Below are positions 51,315 to 61,232 of a DNA stretch of 64,000 nucleotides, piece after piece. The position numbers and the translations under genes are program-made. Every line of letters begins with the position of its first letter. The stretch's first letter is position 1. The stretch covers positions 1-64,000 of the forward strand of contig NZ_JALXOZ010000001.1 in assembly GCF_025147465.1 (NCBI RefSeq), in the 5' to 3' direction. Source of the DNA: Dermabacter sp. p3-SID358. Its GTDB lineage: Bacteria; Actinomycetota; Actinomycetes; Actinomycetales; Dermabacteraceae. The notes under the pieces were generated by a model that worked only from the letters and a program-made list of their open reading frames with translations, made no database searches and was not told the DNA's origin.

Positions 51315-53177
51315 TTGACTAGCGACCCCGCGAACATGCGCGAGATCGAGCCAGCCGCGACCTCCATGGAGAGGATCCGCAACTTCTGCATCATCGCGCA
51401 CATCGATCACGGAAAATCGACCCTGGCCGATAGGATGCTGCAGCTCACCGGCGTGGTCGATGAACGTGCGATGCGGGCCCAGTACCTCGACCGCATGGAT
51501 ATCGAACGCGAGCGCGGCATTACGGTGAAAAGTCAGGCTGTGCGCATGCCGTGGGTTGTGGATGGCGAGGCGTATGCGCTCAACATGATCGATACGCCGG
51601 GTCACGTGGACTTCACCTACGAAGTTTCGCGCTCGCTCGCGGCGTGTGAGGGCGCGATCCTCCTCGTGGATGCAGCGCAGGGCATCGAGGCGCAGACCCT
51701 CGCAAACCTGTACCTCGCGCTCGACAACGACCTCGAGATCATCCCGGTGCTCAACAAGATCGATTTGCCTGCTGCCGACCCCGAAAAATATGCGGCGGAG
51801 ATCGCGCAGCTCGTGGGGTGCGAGCCGGAAGATGTGCTCAAGGTTTCGGGCAAGACCGGCGAGGGTGTCGAGGCGCTCCTCGACCACGTTGTGCGCACGA
51901 TCCCGAAGCCCAACGGGACGATCGATGCGCCTTCGCGCGCGATGATTTTCGATTCCGTGTACGACACGTACCGCGGTGTTGTGACGTACGTGCGTGTCGT
52001 CGATGGGCAGCTCGACCCGCGCGAAAAGATCCAGATGATGTCGACGGGCGCGACGCACGAACTCCTCGAGATCGGTGTGATCTCGCCCGAACCGAAGCCC
52101 ACGAAGGGCCTTGGCCCCGGCGAGGTCGGCTACCTCATTACAGGCGTGAAGGACGTGCGCCAGTCGAAGGTCGGCGATACGGTGACCGCCGCGCTCCGCG
52201 GTGCAGAAGAACCGCTTCCCGGCTATTCAGAACCGAAACCCATGGTGTTCTCGGGTCTCTTCCCGATCGACGGTTCTGACTATCCGGCGCTGCGCGACGC
52301 GCTCGACAAGCTCAAACTCAACGACGCTGCGCTCAATTACGAGCCCGAAACCTCGACCGCTCTGGGCTTCGGCTTTCGCGTGGGCTTCCTTGGCCTGCTC
52401 CACCTCGAGATCGTGCGAGAAAGACTCGAGCGAGAGTTCAACCTCGATCTCATTTCGACCGCGCCGAGCGTCATCTACCACGTGACGATGGAGGATGGCA
52501 CCGAGGTCGAGGTACTGAACCCCTCGGATTTCCCCGAGGGCAAGGTCCACGAGATCCGCGAACCCGTTGCGAAATCCACGATCCTCGTGCCGAAGGAATT
52601 CGTGGGCACCGTCATGGAACTGTGCCAGTCCAAGCGCGGCACGATGAAGGGCATGGACTACCTGAGCGAAGATCGCGTTGAGCTTCGCTACATCCTTCCC
52701 CTTGCCGAGATCGTGTTCGACTTCTTTGATCAGCTCAAGAGCCGCACGAAGGGGTACGCTTCACTCGACTACGACGTGCAGGGCGAGGAAGCGGCCGATC
52801 TGGTCAAGGTCGACATGCTTCTTCAGGGCGAGACCGTGGACGCGTTCAGCGCAATTGTGCACCGCGACAAGGCCTACCACTACGGGGTCGAGATGGCGGG
52901 CAAACTCAAGAACCTCATTCCGCGTCAGCAGTTCGAGGTGCCCATCCAGGCGGCGATCGGCTCGCGCATCATTGCGCGCGAGAACATCCGCGCGATCCGC
53001 AAGGACGTGCTCTCCAAGTGCTACGGCGGCGACATTTCCCGTAAGCGCAAGCTGCTCGAGAAGCAGAAAGAAGGCAAGAAGCGCATGAAGTCGATCGGTT
53101 CGGTCGACGTGCCGCAGGAAGCCTTCATCGCGGCGTTGCGCTCGGACGGCGGCTCGTCCGACGGCAAGAACAAGTAA
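51315..53177 (+). CDS. lepA: Elongation factor 4 (LepA)
   Basis: 620-residue translational GTPase that back-translocates stalled ribosomes. G1 is AHIDHGKST near residue 30; [19 protein letters not shown] and NKIDLPAA are the following G motifs. The LepA-specific C-terminal domain includes [22 protein letters not shown] 51315 is chosen for AAAGGA 7 nt upstream and normal length; ATG 51336 is the alternative. Confidence 0.96.
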   Translation: MTSDPANMREIEPAATSMERIRNFCIIAHIDHGKSTLADRMLQLTGVVDERAMRAQYLDRMDIERERGITVKSQAVRMPWVVDGEAYALNMIDTPGHVDFTYEVSRSLAACEGAILLVDAAQGIEAQTLANLYLALDNDLEIIPVLNKIDLPAADPEKYAAEIAQLVGCEPEDVLKVSGKTGEGVEALLDHVVRTIPKPNGTIDAPSRAMIFDSVYDTYRGVVTYVRVVDGQLDPREKIQMMSTGATHELLEIGVISPEPKPTKGLGPGEVGYLITGVKDVRQSKVGDTVTAALRGAEEPLPGYSEPKPMVFSGLFPIDGSDYPALRDALDKLKLNDAALNYEPETSTALGFGFRVGFLGLLHLEIVRERLEREFNLDLISTAPSVIYHVTMEDGTEVEVLNPSDFPEGKVHEIREPVAKSTILVPKEFVGTVMELCQSKRGTMKGMDYLSEDRVELRYILPLAEIVFDFFDQLKSRTKGYASLDYDVQGEEAADLVKVDMLLQGETVDAFSAIVHRDKAYHYGVEMAGKLKNLIPRQQFEVPIQAAIGSRIIARENIRAIRKDVLSKCYGGDISRKRKLLEKQKEGKKRMKSIGSVDVPQEAFIAALRSDGGSSDGKNK

Positions 53178-53188
53178 GGGCGGCGAAT

Positions 53189-53962
53189 ATGAACGTCGAA
53201 CCGCTTTCGGTCACGATCACTCAGGGGCCCGCGCGCGTGACTTCGACGTGCACGGTGGAATCACTGTTCCACGTCGAGGAAACGGGCATCCGCTCGGGAA
53301 TCGGCAAGATTCCGCGCAAAGAAGGCATCAAGCTCCTCACGCACGGCGTGCTCGGCGACGTGCAGGGCGATACCGAACACCACGGCGGACTCTTCAAAGC
53401 GGTGTACGCGTTCGCGCGCGAAACCCGCGAGGAAATTGCGCGCAGGGAGGGCTTTAGCAGCCTGCCCGACGGCGCCTTCGGCGAAAATCTGGTCACGGAG
53501 GGCATCGATACCGACGAGGTCGTCATTGGCTCGCGCTGGCGGATCGGCGGAGCCGAGCTTGAGGCGAGCGTGCCGCGACAACCCTGCAAAACCTTCGCCG
53601 TGTGGATGGGGCGCTTCGCCGAGCGGGCAGGTCTTGAACCCCGAGGGCCGTGGGGCCGCCGCTTCAATGCCTACGGAAAGTCGGGCGCCTACTTCCGCGT
53701 TGTGCACGAGGGCGTTGTGCGCCCGGGTGACGAGATCGAGGTGCTGTCGGTTCCCGAGCACGGCGTGAGCATCGGCGAGATTTTCCGCGGTCTCTCGAGC
53801 GAGATCGATCCTCAGAGCGCGAAGGCCCTTCTGAGCTGGGCCCGGCAAACCGAAACTCCCGTGTACACCTCGATGGCGAGGGGATGTCTCGCGGCGCTTG
53901 AAAGCGCCGGTACAGCATTCGAATTCCCCGCTTCGCTCATCACCGATGGCCGCGGGAATTAA
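53189..53962 (+). CDS. MOSC domain-containing protein
   Basis: 257 residues. The beta-strand MOSC domain (about 20-160) contains GVLGDVQGDTEHHGG, FGENLVTEGID and the conserved Cys in VPRQPCKTFAVWMG, the candidate sulfur carrier. MOSC proteins such as YiiM act on molybdenum cofactor or reduce N-hydroxylated compounds. It starts 11 bp after lepA, and its end overlaps hemW by 17 bp, so lepA-MOSC-hemW look like one transcript. Confidence 0.88.
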   Translation: MNVEPLSVTITQGPARVTSTCTVESLFHVEETGIRSGIGKIPRKEGIKLLTHGVLGDVQGDTEHHGGLFKAVYAFARETREEIARREGFSSLPDGAFGENLVTEGIDTDEVVIGSRWRIGGAELEASVPRQPCKTFAVWMGRFAERAGLEPRGPWGRRFNAYGKSGAYFRVVHEGVVRPGDEIEVLSVPEHGVSIGEIFRGLSSEIDPQSAKALLSWARQTETPVYTSMARGCLAALESAGTAFEFPASLITDGRGN

Positions 53963-55133
53963 CGCTCGTCGCCGAGGACTCTCGGTCTACATTCACGTGC
54001 CGTTTTGCGCGGTACTTTGCGGGTACTGCGACTTCAACACCTACACCGCGAAGGAACTTGGTGGGGGAGGATCGCAAGCCGAATATCCCGCCAACGCGAT
54101 GCGCGAAATGGAGCTTACGCTTGCGGACGATCAAGCGTCGGGCTTTTCCTACGACCAGATCGACACTGTGTTCTTTGGCGGCGGGACCCCCACGCTCCTG
54201 CCCGCCGATGACCAGGCGCGCATGCTTGCGCACCTTGGCACTCTCCTACCTCTTGCTGATGGCGCAGAAGTGACGACCGAAGCGAACCCCGATTCGGTCA
54301 CGCGCGATTCGCTCATGCGCCTCGCCGATGCAGGATTCACGCGCGTGAGTTTCGGCATGCAATCGGCGGTGCCGCGCGTGCTTGCGACGCTCGATCGCAC
54401 GCACGACCCTGAATCCGTTCCTCGGGCAGTTCAGTGGGCGCGCGAGGCCGGTCTCCAGGTGAGCCTCGACATGATCTACGGAACGCCGGGGGAGAGCCTC
54501 GCGGACGTCCAGGCCACGATCGACGCGATCATCGCGATGGAACCAGATCACGTGAGCGCCTACTCGCTCATCATCGAAGGCAACACAAAAATGGCCCGCA
54601 AGTTGCGCCGCGGCGAACTGACCGAACCCGATCCGGACTTCATGGCCGATGCCTACGAGCTCATTTCCTCGCGTGCCGGCGATGCAGGTTTCGAGTGGTA
54701 CGAAGTCTCGAACTTTGCGCGTGGCAAGGAGTATCAATGCCGCCACAACCTCGCCTATTGGCGCGGTCGCGACTGGTGGGGGATCGGGCCGGGTGCCCAC
54801 CGTCACCGAGAGGGCTATCGCTCGTGGAACCTCAAGCATCCCTCGCGCTACGCAGCGGCTCTTGCACAGGATCGACTTCCCGTGGATGACTTCGAACAGG
54901 TCTCAGATGCGGAGCGCGCGCTCGAGCGGCTCATGCTCGAGATGCGCATTCGCGAGGGATTCCCCGCGGAAAGCAACACGCTCACCTCAACTAAGGAGGC
55001 GCGCGAAGTGCTCGAGCGACACGTGGGCGCGGGGCGCTTGGATGCAGACGCGTGGGATAGCGGGATCGTGCGGCTTTCCGACGCCGGCCGGCTTCTCGCC
55101 GATGCCATTACTCGCGACGTGGCAGCTCTTTAG
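53946..55133 (+). CDS. hemW: Radical SAM heme chaperone HemW
   Basis: 395 residues. The radical-SAM cysteines are Cys21, Cys25 and Cys28 (PFCAVLCGYCDF), followed by FFGGGTPTLL and DMIYGTPGES. True HemN coproporphyrinogen dehydrogenase carries an additional Cys after the motif; here there is Asp-Phe, so HemW (heme insertion) is the better call. ATG 53946 begins inside the MOSC gene. Its place before DUF3097 and hrcA is standard in Actinobacteria. Confidence 0.92.
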   Translation: MAAGINARRRGLSVYIHVPFCAVLCGYCDFNTYTAKELGGGGSQAEYPANAMREMELTLADDQASGFSYDQIDTVFFGGGTPTLLPADDQARMLAHLGTLLPLADGAEVTTEANPDSVTRDSLMRLADAGFTRVSFGMQSAVPRVLATLDRTHDPESVPRAVQWAREAGLQVSLDMIYGTPGESLADVQATIDAIIAMEPDHVSAYSLIIEGNTKMARKLRRGELTEPDPDFMADAYELISSRAGDAGFEWYEVSNFARGKEYQCRHNLAYWRGRDWWGIGPGAHRHREGYRSWNLKHPSRYAAALAQDRLPVDDFEQVSDAERALERLMLEMRIREGFPAESNTLTSTKEAREVLERHVGAGRLDADAWDSGIVRLSDAGRLLADAITRDVAAL

Positions 55134-55181
55134 TTCGCGGTTGACGTGGGCGTGGCAGCCGTCGGATTTGCTCCCGAGCTC

Positions 55182-55205
55182 AAACCCCCACAACCCCTAT
55201 GCAAT
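55182..55205 (-). repeat. 3' element copy C
   Basis: On the minus strand it follows the TGA of the DUF3097 gene without a gap and matches copy B at 23 of 24 positions. A near-copy of the other dispersed motif (TGGCAGCCGTCGGATT, 55152-55167) is 15 bp away in the same hemW-DUF3097 gap. Confidence 0.75.
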
Positions 55206-56087
55206 TCATTGAGGGGCGGTGACGAAGTCGATGAGCTCCTCTATGCGTCCGCTGAGCGTCGGCTCGACGTCGGCGTACGAGCGCACGCGAGAGAGGATCT
55301 TCTGCCAGCCCTCGGCGATATCGGCTTGGGACTCGGCGGGGAGGCCGAGCGCCTTAAGTGATCCCACCTTGATATCGGTGCCTTTCGGAATATGCGGCCA
55401 CTTCTCGAGACCCACGCGTGCGGGTTTCACGGCTTGCCACACATCCACGTACGGGTGGCCGAGAATGAGCACGTTGCCCGCAACGCCCTTCTCCCGCATG
55501 ACGGCCTCGGCGATCCGCGTCTCTTTCGATCCGGGAACGAGGTGGTCCACGAGGATTCCAAGCCTGCGGCCCGGCCCGGGGTTGAAGGCCCGCACGCGCT
55601 CGAGGAGATTATCGGCGCCATCGAGCATCTCGACGGCGACCCCCTCGATGCGTAGGTCATGCCCCCACACCTTCTCCACGAGCTCCGCATCGTGCTTGCC
55701 TTCGACCCAAATCCTCGAACCGCGCGCCACGCGAGCGCGCGCCCCTTCAACGTAGGTCGAGCCCGAGGCGCTGCGCTTTGGTGCCGACGGTTGCCTGGTA
55801 GCCGTCGGACCGCCCTTCGTGGGGGGAACCAAGCGGACGGGCTTCCCATCGATCAAGAAGCCCGGGCCGAGGCGGAAGGTGCGCAGGCGACCGTTCCGAT
55901 CTTCGAGTTCAACGACGTGGAGGCCGCCGGACTTTTCGATGCGCGTGATCGCGCCGACCCAGCCGGTCTGCACGTCCTCGACGACGAGGCCGCGCTCGGC
56001 AGGGACATCCCTGCTCGCGGGGCGTTTCGCGTGAAAGGAGTCTCCCGTCCCGGAGAGGACGTCGTGGCCGTAGCGATCGATATTCAC
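55206..56087 (-). CDS. DUF3097 family protein
   Basis: 293 residues of an actinobacterial family of unknown function. The N-terminal 75 form a small beta domain (GWVGAITRIEKSGGLHVVELED). The main domain has RIWVEGKHDAELVEKVWGHDLR and ILVDHLVPGSKE, reminiscent of a Toprim-like acidic centre (Glu and Asp-x-Asp-like positions), though this is only inference. GTG 56087; TAGCGT lies 8 nt upstream. The linker near residue 95 contains an inverted pair of the dispersed 11-mer. It is divergent from hrcA. Confidence 0.88.
   Translation of the reverse strand: MNIDRYGHDVLSGTGDSFHAKRPASRDVPAERGLVVEDVQTGWVGAITRIEKSGGLHVVELEDRNGRLRTFRLGPGFLIDGKPVRLVPPTKGGPTATRQPSAPKRSASGSTYVEGARARVARGSRIWVEGKHDAELVEKVWGHDLRIEGVAVEMLDGADNLLERVRAFNPGPGRRLGILVDHLVPGSKETRIAEAVMREKGVAGNVLILGHPYVDVWQAVKPARVGLEKWPHIPKGTDIKVGSLKALGLPAESQADIAEGWQKILSRVRSYADVEPTLSGRIEELIDFVTAPQ
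55784..55811. repeat. Dispersed 11-mer copy 6 with an inverted partner
   Basis: An exact GCAACCGTCGG on the minus strand (55784-55794) faces TGGTAGCCGTCGGACC (55796-55811) on the plus strand. The pair forms an imperfect hairpin inside the linker of the DUF3097 gene. Confidence 0.65.
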
Positions 56088-56165
56088 GGCGCTCCACGCT
56101 ACCAGGGGCGTGTTCGCTCACAGGGAATCGCCACACCGTGCGAGGGGCGCCTACTCCGCGTAGTA

Positions 56166-56192
56166 TTGGCACTCGAAGCCCGTGACTGCTAA
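56166..56192 (+). promoter_or_regulatory. CIRCE operator (HrcA-binding)
   Basis: TTGGCACTC-N9-GACTGCTAA matches the CIRCE consensus TTAGCACTC-N9-GAGTGCTAA at 16 of 18 positions. It overlaps a TAGTAT -10 box (56161-56166) and lies 20 bp before hrcA, so HrcA should repress its own operon with dnaJ. Confidence 0.85.
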
Positions 56193-56212
56193 ATCGCGAA
56201 AGGATGAGACAC

Positions 56213-57241
56213 ATGGATGAGCGCAAGCTCAGCATCCTCGGCGCGATCGTGGAAGATTACGTGGCCACCCGCGAACCCGTGGGTTCGAAGTCGCTGCTCG
56301 AACGCCACGAGCTCGGTGTGAGTGCCGCGACCGTACGCAACGATATGTCGGTGCTCGAAGAAGAGGGGCTCATTATGCAGCCCCATACCTCTGCGGGGCG
56401 CATCCCCACCGATAAGGGCTATCGCGTGTTTGTCGATTACGTTGCGCAGGTGAAGCCGCTTTCGGCTCCCGAGCGGCGCGCGATTCACACGTTCTTCGAC
56501 GGTGCTCACGACCTCGACGATCTTCTCTCCCGCACGGTGCGGTTACTTTCACGGCTCACAAACCAGGTCGCGGTTGTCCAATACCCCGCGCTGCGCCAGG
56601 CGCACGTGCGCCACGTCGAGCTCGTGAAAACCTCCGAAACACTCCTTCTCGTGGTGCTCATTACCGACGCGGGTCGAGTGGACCAGCAGACCATCTCTCT
56701 CCAGCACCCGCAGGATGCCGTGTTTTACGAGAGGCTTCGCGAACGCATCAACCGAGTGTGCGCCTCGAGGCCCGTGACCTCCGTTGGCGCGGATCTCGAC
56801 GCGCTCCTCGAGGAGGAATCTGAACCGACCCGCGCCGCCGCCACCGAAGTTCTCGAGGCACTGGGGGAATTGCTCGCCTCGCGCCGCGAGGACCGTATGA
56901 TCGTTGGCGGTGTTTCGAACCTTGCCCGCGGCGAGCAGTTCTCCCGCGAGGTGGGGCCCATGCTCGACCTTCTCGAGGAGCAGCTCGTGCTCTTGCGCCT
57001 TCTTGGCGAAATGCACTCGAACTTCGGCGAGGTCGATGTGCTGATCGGCGAAGAGCTCAGCACGCTCTCGGGTGATGCCCTGCAGCGCGCGGCCCTCGTG
57101 GGAAGCGCCTACACGGAAGCGGCGGGGGGAAGTTCTTCCTCGTCGCGCGTCGCGATCCTCGGTCCGTCGAGCATGGACTACGTGACTTCCATTTCTTCCG
57201 TGCGCGCCGTCGCCCGGTACATTTCCCGTTTTATCGGTTAG
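56213..57241 (+). CDS. hrcA: Heat-inducible transcription repressor HrcA
   Basis: 342 residues. The N-terminal winged helix (DERKLSILGAIVEDYVATREPVGSKSL, GVSAATVRNDM) binds CIRCE; a GAF-like dimer domain follows (SMDYVTSISSVRAVARYIS at the end). ATG 56213 is preferred over ATG 56204 because AAAGGA then sits 8 nt upstream. It starts the hrcA-dnaJ-rsmE set. Confidence 0.94.
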   Translation: MDERKLSILGAIVEDYVATREPVGSKSLLERHELGVSAATVRNDMSVLEEEGLIMQPHTSAGRIPTDKGYRVFVDYVAQVKPLSAPERRAIHTFFDGAHDLDDLLSRTVRLLSRLTNQVAVVQYPALRQAHVRHVELVKTSETLLLVVLITDAGRVDQQTISLQHPQDAVFYERLRERINRVCASRPVTSVGADLDALLEEESEPTRAAATEVLEALGELLASRREDRMIVGGVSNLARGEQFSREVGPMLDLLEEQLVLLRLLGEMHSNFGEVDVLIGEELSTLSGDALQRAALVGSAYTEAAGGSSSSSRVAILGPSSMDYVTSISSVRAVARYISRFIG

Positions 57242-57274
57242 CAACTAAACTCAACTCTCAAGGAACCACACTTC

Positions 57275-58426
57275 GTGAACGACGATTTTTACGAGATCCT
57301 CGGCGTTTCTAAGGACGCTAGCGCGGACGAGATCAAGAAGGCCTACCGCAAGAAGGCCCGCAAACTTCACCCCGATGTGAACCCCGATCCCTCTGCGGCT
57401 GATCAAATGAAGAAGGTCTCGCAGGCATACGAGACGCTCTCCAACCCAGAAAAGCGCAGGATGTACGACATGGGTGGGCAGAGCCCGTTCGGCGGCGCTG
57501 GTTTCGGCGGCTTCGGTGGGGGAGCGACGTTCGACTTCACCGACTTGTTCGATGCGTTCGCGGGTGCTTCCGGCATGGGCGGGCGCGGGCGTGGCCCGAT
57601 CCCGCGCGAGCGGCGCGGAAACGACATCCTCCGACGCATGACTCTCGAGCTCGACGACGTGGTGTTCGGCTCCGAGAAGGAGATCACGTTCCCGACGGCT
57701 GTCACGTGCGAACGCTGCCACGGCAACTGCTGCGAGCCGGGCACGGGAACGAAGAAGTGCTCGGTGTGTAGCGGGAGCGGCCACGTGCAACGCACCGTGA
57801 ACTCGCTCCTTGGGCAGATGGTGCAACTCGCGCCCTGCTCGGCATGCCAGGGGCACGGCACGACGATCGAAAACCCCTGCGCCGAATGCCAGGGCCACGG
57901 CCGTGTGCAGGAAGAGCGCACGATCACGCTTCGCGTGCCCGCAGGTATCGATACCGGCCGCCGCATTCAGCTTCGTGGCGAAGGCGAAGCGGGCGAGGCC
58001 GGCGGCCCCGCCGGCGATCTGTTCGTCGAGGTTCGCGTCAAAGAGCATGAAATCTTCCACCGCGAGGGCAACGATCTGCTCGCGCGCCTCACGATCTCGA
58101 TGGTCGCCGCGGCGCTCGGCACGAAGGCCACGCTCACGACCTTTGACGGTGAGCGCGAGGTCGAAATCAAGCCGGGCACTCAGCCGGGCGATGTGATTCG
58201 CATGCGGAACCTCGGTGTGACCTCGCTTCGCGGCGATTCGCGTGGCGACATCCTCATCGAAGTGGGCGTCGAGATCCCGAAGAAGCTTTCCGGTTCTGAG
58301 CGGGACCTCCTCGCACAGTTTGGCGAGATGCGCGGCGAACCGGATCTGCGCGAAGGTGCGAAGAACGCCCAGCACAGCGACGGCGGAGTTTTCGCTAAGA
58401 TCCGCGAAAAGTTCCGCGACCTGTGA
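57275..58426 (+). CDS. dnaJ: Chaperone DnaJ
   Basis: 383 residues: J domain with HPD (LHPDVNPDPS, about 31-33), a short Gly/Phe region, a zinc domain with four Cys-x-x-Cys pairs (CERC, CSVC, CSAC, CAEC) and the substrate-binding C-terminal domain. It stimulates DnaK. Linked to hrcA, this is the DnaJ2-type copy of Actinobacteria; no dnaK or grpE is in the window. GTG 57275. Its stop overlaps the rsmE start (GTGA). Confidence 0.95.
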   Translation: MNDDFYEILGVSKDASADEIKKAYRKKARKLHPDVNPDPSAADQMKKVSQAYETLSNPEKRRMYDMGGQSPFGGAGFGGFGGGATFDFTDLFDAFAGASGMGGRGRGPIPRERRGNDILRRMTLELDDVVFGSEKEITFPTAVTCERCHGNCCEPGTGTKKCSVCSGSGHVQRTVNSLLGQMVQLAPCSACQGHGTTIENPCAECQGHGRVQEERTITLRVPAGIDTGRRIQLRGEGEAGEAGGPAGDLFVEVRVKEHEIFHREGNDLLARLTISMVAAALGTKATLTTFDGEREVEIKPGTQPGDVIRMRNLGVTSLRGDSRGDILIEVGVEIPKKLSGSERDLLAQFGEMRGEPDLREGAKNAQHSDGGVFAKIREKFRDL

Positions 58427-59214
58427 GCCTGAAAAACTTCCTTCTCTTTGAGGGCACCCTTGCAGGAGCCAGCGCCGGGGCAGAGTTTTCGATTGGCGGG
58501 GACGAGGGCCACCACGGTGCGCGCGTCATGCGCCTACGTGCGGGCGAGCGAATCCTCGTCACCGACGCATGCGGGCACCAGGCAGAGGCCTCGGTCGTGA
58601 GCGTGTCGAAATCGGGCTTTGACATCGAACTCAGTGAAGCGCCGCGGCACGAAGAAGAACCCGCGACTCAGCTCGTCCTCGTCCAGGCCCTCGCGAAGGG
58701 TGGCCGAGACGAGTCAGCCATCGAAATGGCAACTGAGCTCGGCGCGGACCGCCTCGTTCCGTGGCAAGCGGAGAGAAGCGTTGTGCAGTGGAAGGGGGCG
58801 AAGGAGAACAAGGGCCTCGAAAAGTGGCGGGCACGCATCAACGCGGCGGTGAAACAATCGCGCCGCGCTCGAATCCCCGAACTTGAGAGGGCCGTGACGA
58901 GTGCGGAGCTTGCCTTACTTATTGAGAGCGCGGTCTCCTCAGGTGCGAGAGTGCTCGTCCTGCACGAGAATGCGCATGAAAGACTCGGTCCCATCGTTCG
59001 TGACCTTGCCACGAGGGCCGAACAAGCCGCTGAAACGCCGAAGGACGTGTGGATCATCGTGGGGCCGGAAGGTGGAATAACCGGCGAGGAGATTGCTCAG
59101 TTCACCGATTCCGGCGCAATCCCTCTCGTGCTCGGCAAGGAGATCCTTCGCGCCTCGAGTGCGGGGCCCGCGGCCCTTGCTGCGTTGTGCGCAGCACTCG
59201 GCCGATGGCAGTAG
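58423..59214 (+). CDS. rsmE: 16S rRNA (uracil-1498-N3)-methyltransferase
   Basis: 263-residue SPOUT methyltransferase: PUA-like N-terminus (HHGARVMRLRAGERILVTD) and a knotted SAM site (IVGPEGGITGEEI, VLGKEILRASSAGPAALAAL). It modifies U1498 in the ribosomal P-site region. GTG 58423 overlaps dnaJ by four bases, as in many Actinobacteria. Confidence 0.93.
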   Translation: MSLKNFLLFEGTLAGASAGAEFSIGGDEGHHGARVMRLRAGERILVTDACGHQAEASVVSVSKSGFDIELSEAPRHEEEPATQLVLVQALAKGGRDESAIEMATELGADRLVPWQAERSVVQWKGAKENKGLEKWRARINAAVKQSRRARIPELERAVTSAELALLIESAVSSGARVLVLHENAHERLGPIVRDLATRAEQAAETPKDVWIIVGPEGGITGEEIAQFTDSGAIPLVLGKEILRASSAGPAALAALCAALGRWQ

Positions 59215-59250
59215 GGGCGAGCATTGACTCCTGTGGCAGCACGTTCATGC

Positions 59251-59266
59251 TGGCAAGCGTCGGACC
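59251..59266 (+). repeat. Near-copy of the dispersed motif, TGGCAAGCGTCGGACC
   Basis: One mismatch from GCAACCGTCGG with the GGACC extension, in the 166-bp gap between rsmE and hinT. The gap holds no gene. Confidence 0.55.
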
Positions 59267-59380
59267 CGCACACGTGCACCCCGGCCGACCACTAGACTGG
59301 TGGAGCCAGAGGGCTAATGCACCCGAGCCGCCCTTCACGCCCCGTTCACACGTCAAGGCGGCACCACCGAGGAGGAGCCG

Positions 59381-59731
59381 ATGACCACCACCGACCCGAA
59401 CTGTATTTTCTGCAAGATCGTTGCCGGAGAGATCCCGTCGACCAAGGTCTACGAAGATGCCGACGTCGTGTGCTTCAAGGACCTCGAGCCCAAAGCGCCC
59501 GTGCACGTGCTTGCCGTCCCGAAAGAACACTACGAGAACATCGTGGAACTTTCCGCCAATAAGGACATGCTCGCCGCGGTCGTGAAGGCCGCGGGTGCCG
59601 TGGCGAAAGAGCAGGCCAAAGGCGAATTTCGCTTCATTTTCAACACCGGTGAAAGCGCGGGCCAAAGCGTTTTCCACGTGCACGGACACATTCTCGCCGG
59701 CACGCCCCAGTCAGAAGGAGAGCTCTTCTAA
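59381..59731 (+). CDS. hinT: HIT family purine nucleoside phosphoramidase (HinT-like)
   Basis: 116-residue minimal HIT protein: CIFCKIVAGEIPSTKVYED start, VPKEHYENI, and the histidine triad HVHGHILAG. HinT proteins hydrolyse AMP-lysine-type phosphoramidates. GAGGAGGAG precedes the ATG. It is first of the closely packed hinT-phoH-ybeY-CBS-era run. Confidence 0.94.
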   Translation: MTTTDPNCIFCKIVAGEIPSTKVYEDADVVCFKDLEPKAPVHVLAVPKEHYENIVELSANKDMLAAVVKAAGAVAKEQAKGEFRFIFNTGESAGQSVFHVHGHILAGTPQSEGELF

Positions 59732-59733
59732 CC

Positions 59734-60741
59734 GTGCAGGAGACCACCGAAATCCTCGAGCGCTACGTCGCGATTCCCGACCATTTGCGCCCCGTTGCCG
59801 TCCTCGGCGCGAACGATCAAGCTCTGAATGTCATCGAAAAGATCATGCCGGACATCGACGTGTCGATGCGCGGGCACCAGATCACGCTGCGGGGGCCCGA
59901 AGGCTCGCTCGGCCGTGCTGCCGCGATCATGAACTCCCTCATCGAAATCGCCGCGAGTGGCGAAACCGTGACGGGGGAGGCGGTGCACCGCGCCGCGGAA
60001 CTTTATGGCGATGATCGGCGCCGCGACCAGCACGTATCGCAGATTCTCAGTCAGGCTGTGCTTTCCACGCGCGGCCGCACGATTCGCCCGAAGACGGTCG
60101 GGCAAAAAGAGTACGTGGACGCGATCGACGAGAACACGATCGTCTTTGGCATCGGGCCCGCAGGCACCGGCAAAACCTATCTCGCGGTGGCCAAAGCGGT
60201 CAGGGCCCTGCTCAATAAGCAGATCAACCGGATCATCCTCACTCGCCCCGCGGTCGAAGCGGGAGAGCGGCTTGGTTTTCTCCCCGGCACGCTCAACGAA
60301 AAGATCGATCCGTACCTTCGCCCGCTCTACGACGCTCTTCACGACATGCTCGATCCCGAGTCGATCCCGCGTCTCATGGGGGCAGGGACAATCGAGGTTG
60401 CCCCTCTTGCGTACATGCGCGGTCGCACTCTCAACGATGCCTTCATCATTCTCGACGAGGCACAAAACACGACAGCCGAGCAAATGAAAATGTTCCTCAC
60501 GCGTCTCGGTTTCAACTCGACGATGGTCATTACCGGTGATGCAACTCAGGTCGACCTTCCAGGCGGAACAAAGAGTGGGCTCAAGGTTGTCGAGCGAATC
60601 CTCGGTAACGTCGACGACATCGCTTTTTGCCACTTGAGTTCGAAGGATGTCGTGCGTCACCGCCTCGTGAGCGACATCGTTGACGCCTATTCGCGGTGGG
60701 ATCTCGCCGAATTCTCTCCCAAAAAGAAGGGTGCGCGATGA
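59734..60741 (+). CDS. phoH: PhoH-like ATPase
   Basis: 335 residues: an N-terminal KH-like part (about 20-100), then a RecA-like ATPase with Walker A GPAGTGKT (141-148) and Walker [10 protein letters not shown] near 240. PhoH2-type proteins beside ybeY are linked to RNA metabolism and ribosome quality control. GTG 59734 lies two bases after hinT. Overlaps ybeY by four bases. Confidence 0.94.
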   Translation: MQETTEILERYVAIPDHLRPVAVLGANDQALNVIEKIMPDIDVSMRGHQITLRGPEGSLGRAAAIMNSLIEIAASGETVTGEAVHRAAELYGDDRRRDQHVSQILSQAVLSTRGRTIRPKTVGQKEYVDAIDENTIVFGIGPAGTGKTYLAVAKAVRALLNKQINRIILTRPAVEAGERLGFLPGTLNEKIDPYLRPLYDALHDMLDPESIPRLMGAGTIEVAPLAYMRGRTLNDAFIILDEAQNTTAEQMKMFLTRLGFNSTMVITGDATQVDLPGGTKSGLKVVERILGNVDDIAFCHLSSKDVVRHRLVSDIVDAYSRWDLAEFSPKKKGAR

Positions 60742-61232
60742 GCATCGACGTCAATAACGAAACGACCGCGAAGATCGATGCGCGCGAATTCGTGGATCTC
60801 GCGCGCTACGTTTTCGATGCGATGTTCCTGCATCCCGCCACAGAGCTGTCTATCACCTTTGTCGACGAAGCGGCCATGAGTGACCTTCACAAGGAATGGA
60901 TGGATCTTGAGGGCCCCACCGACGTCATGAGTTTCCCCATGGATGAACTCCGCGAGGGTCGTGAGGGCGAACTCGCTCCCGAGGGGCTCCTTGGCGACAT
61001 CGTCATGTGCCCCATCGTTGCTGCGCAACAGGCGCGTATCGCTGGACATAGCGCTGAGGAAGAGATGCTCCTCCTTCTCACGCACGGCATCCTTCACCTC
61101 CTCGGCTATGATCACGTCGAGCCTGAAGAGGAGCGCGTGATGTTCACCCTTCAGCGAAAGCTGCTTCTCACCTTCCTCGCGAACCGCGGTTCGCACGTGG
61201 GTATTTCCGACACCGGAGGGTCCCGCGCTTGA
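60738..61232 (+). CDS. ybeY: Endoribonuclease YbeY
   Basis: 164 residues with the zinc motif [11 protein letters not shown] (His-x3-His-x5-His) near 115-125 and [10 protein letters not shown]. Matures the 16S rRNA 3' end and takes part in 70S quality control. ATG 60738 overlaps the phoH stop (ATGA). Confidence 0.95.
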   Translation: MSIDVNNETTAKIDAREFVDLARYVFDAMFLHPATELSITFVDEAAMSDLHKEWMDLEGPTDVMSFPMDELREGREGELAPEGLLGDIVMCPIVAAQQARIAGHSAEEEMLLLLTHGILHLLGYDHVEPEEERVMFTLQRKLLLTFLANRGSHVGISDTGGSRA

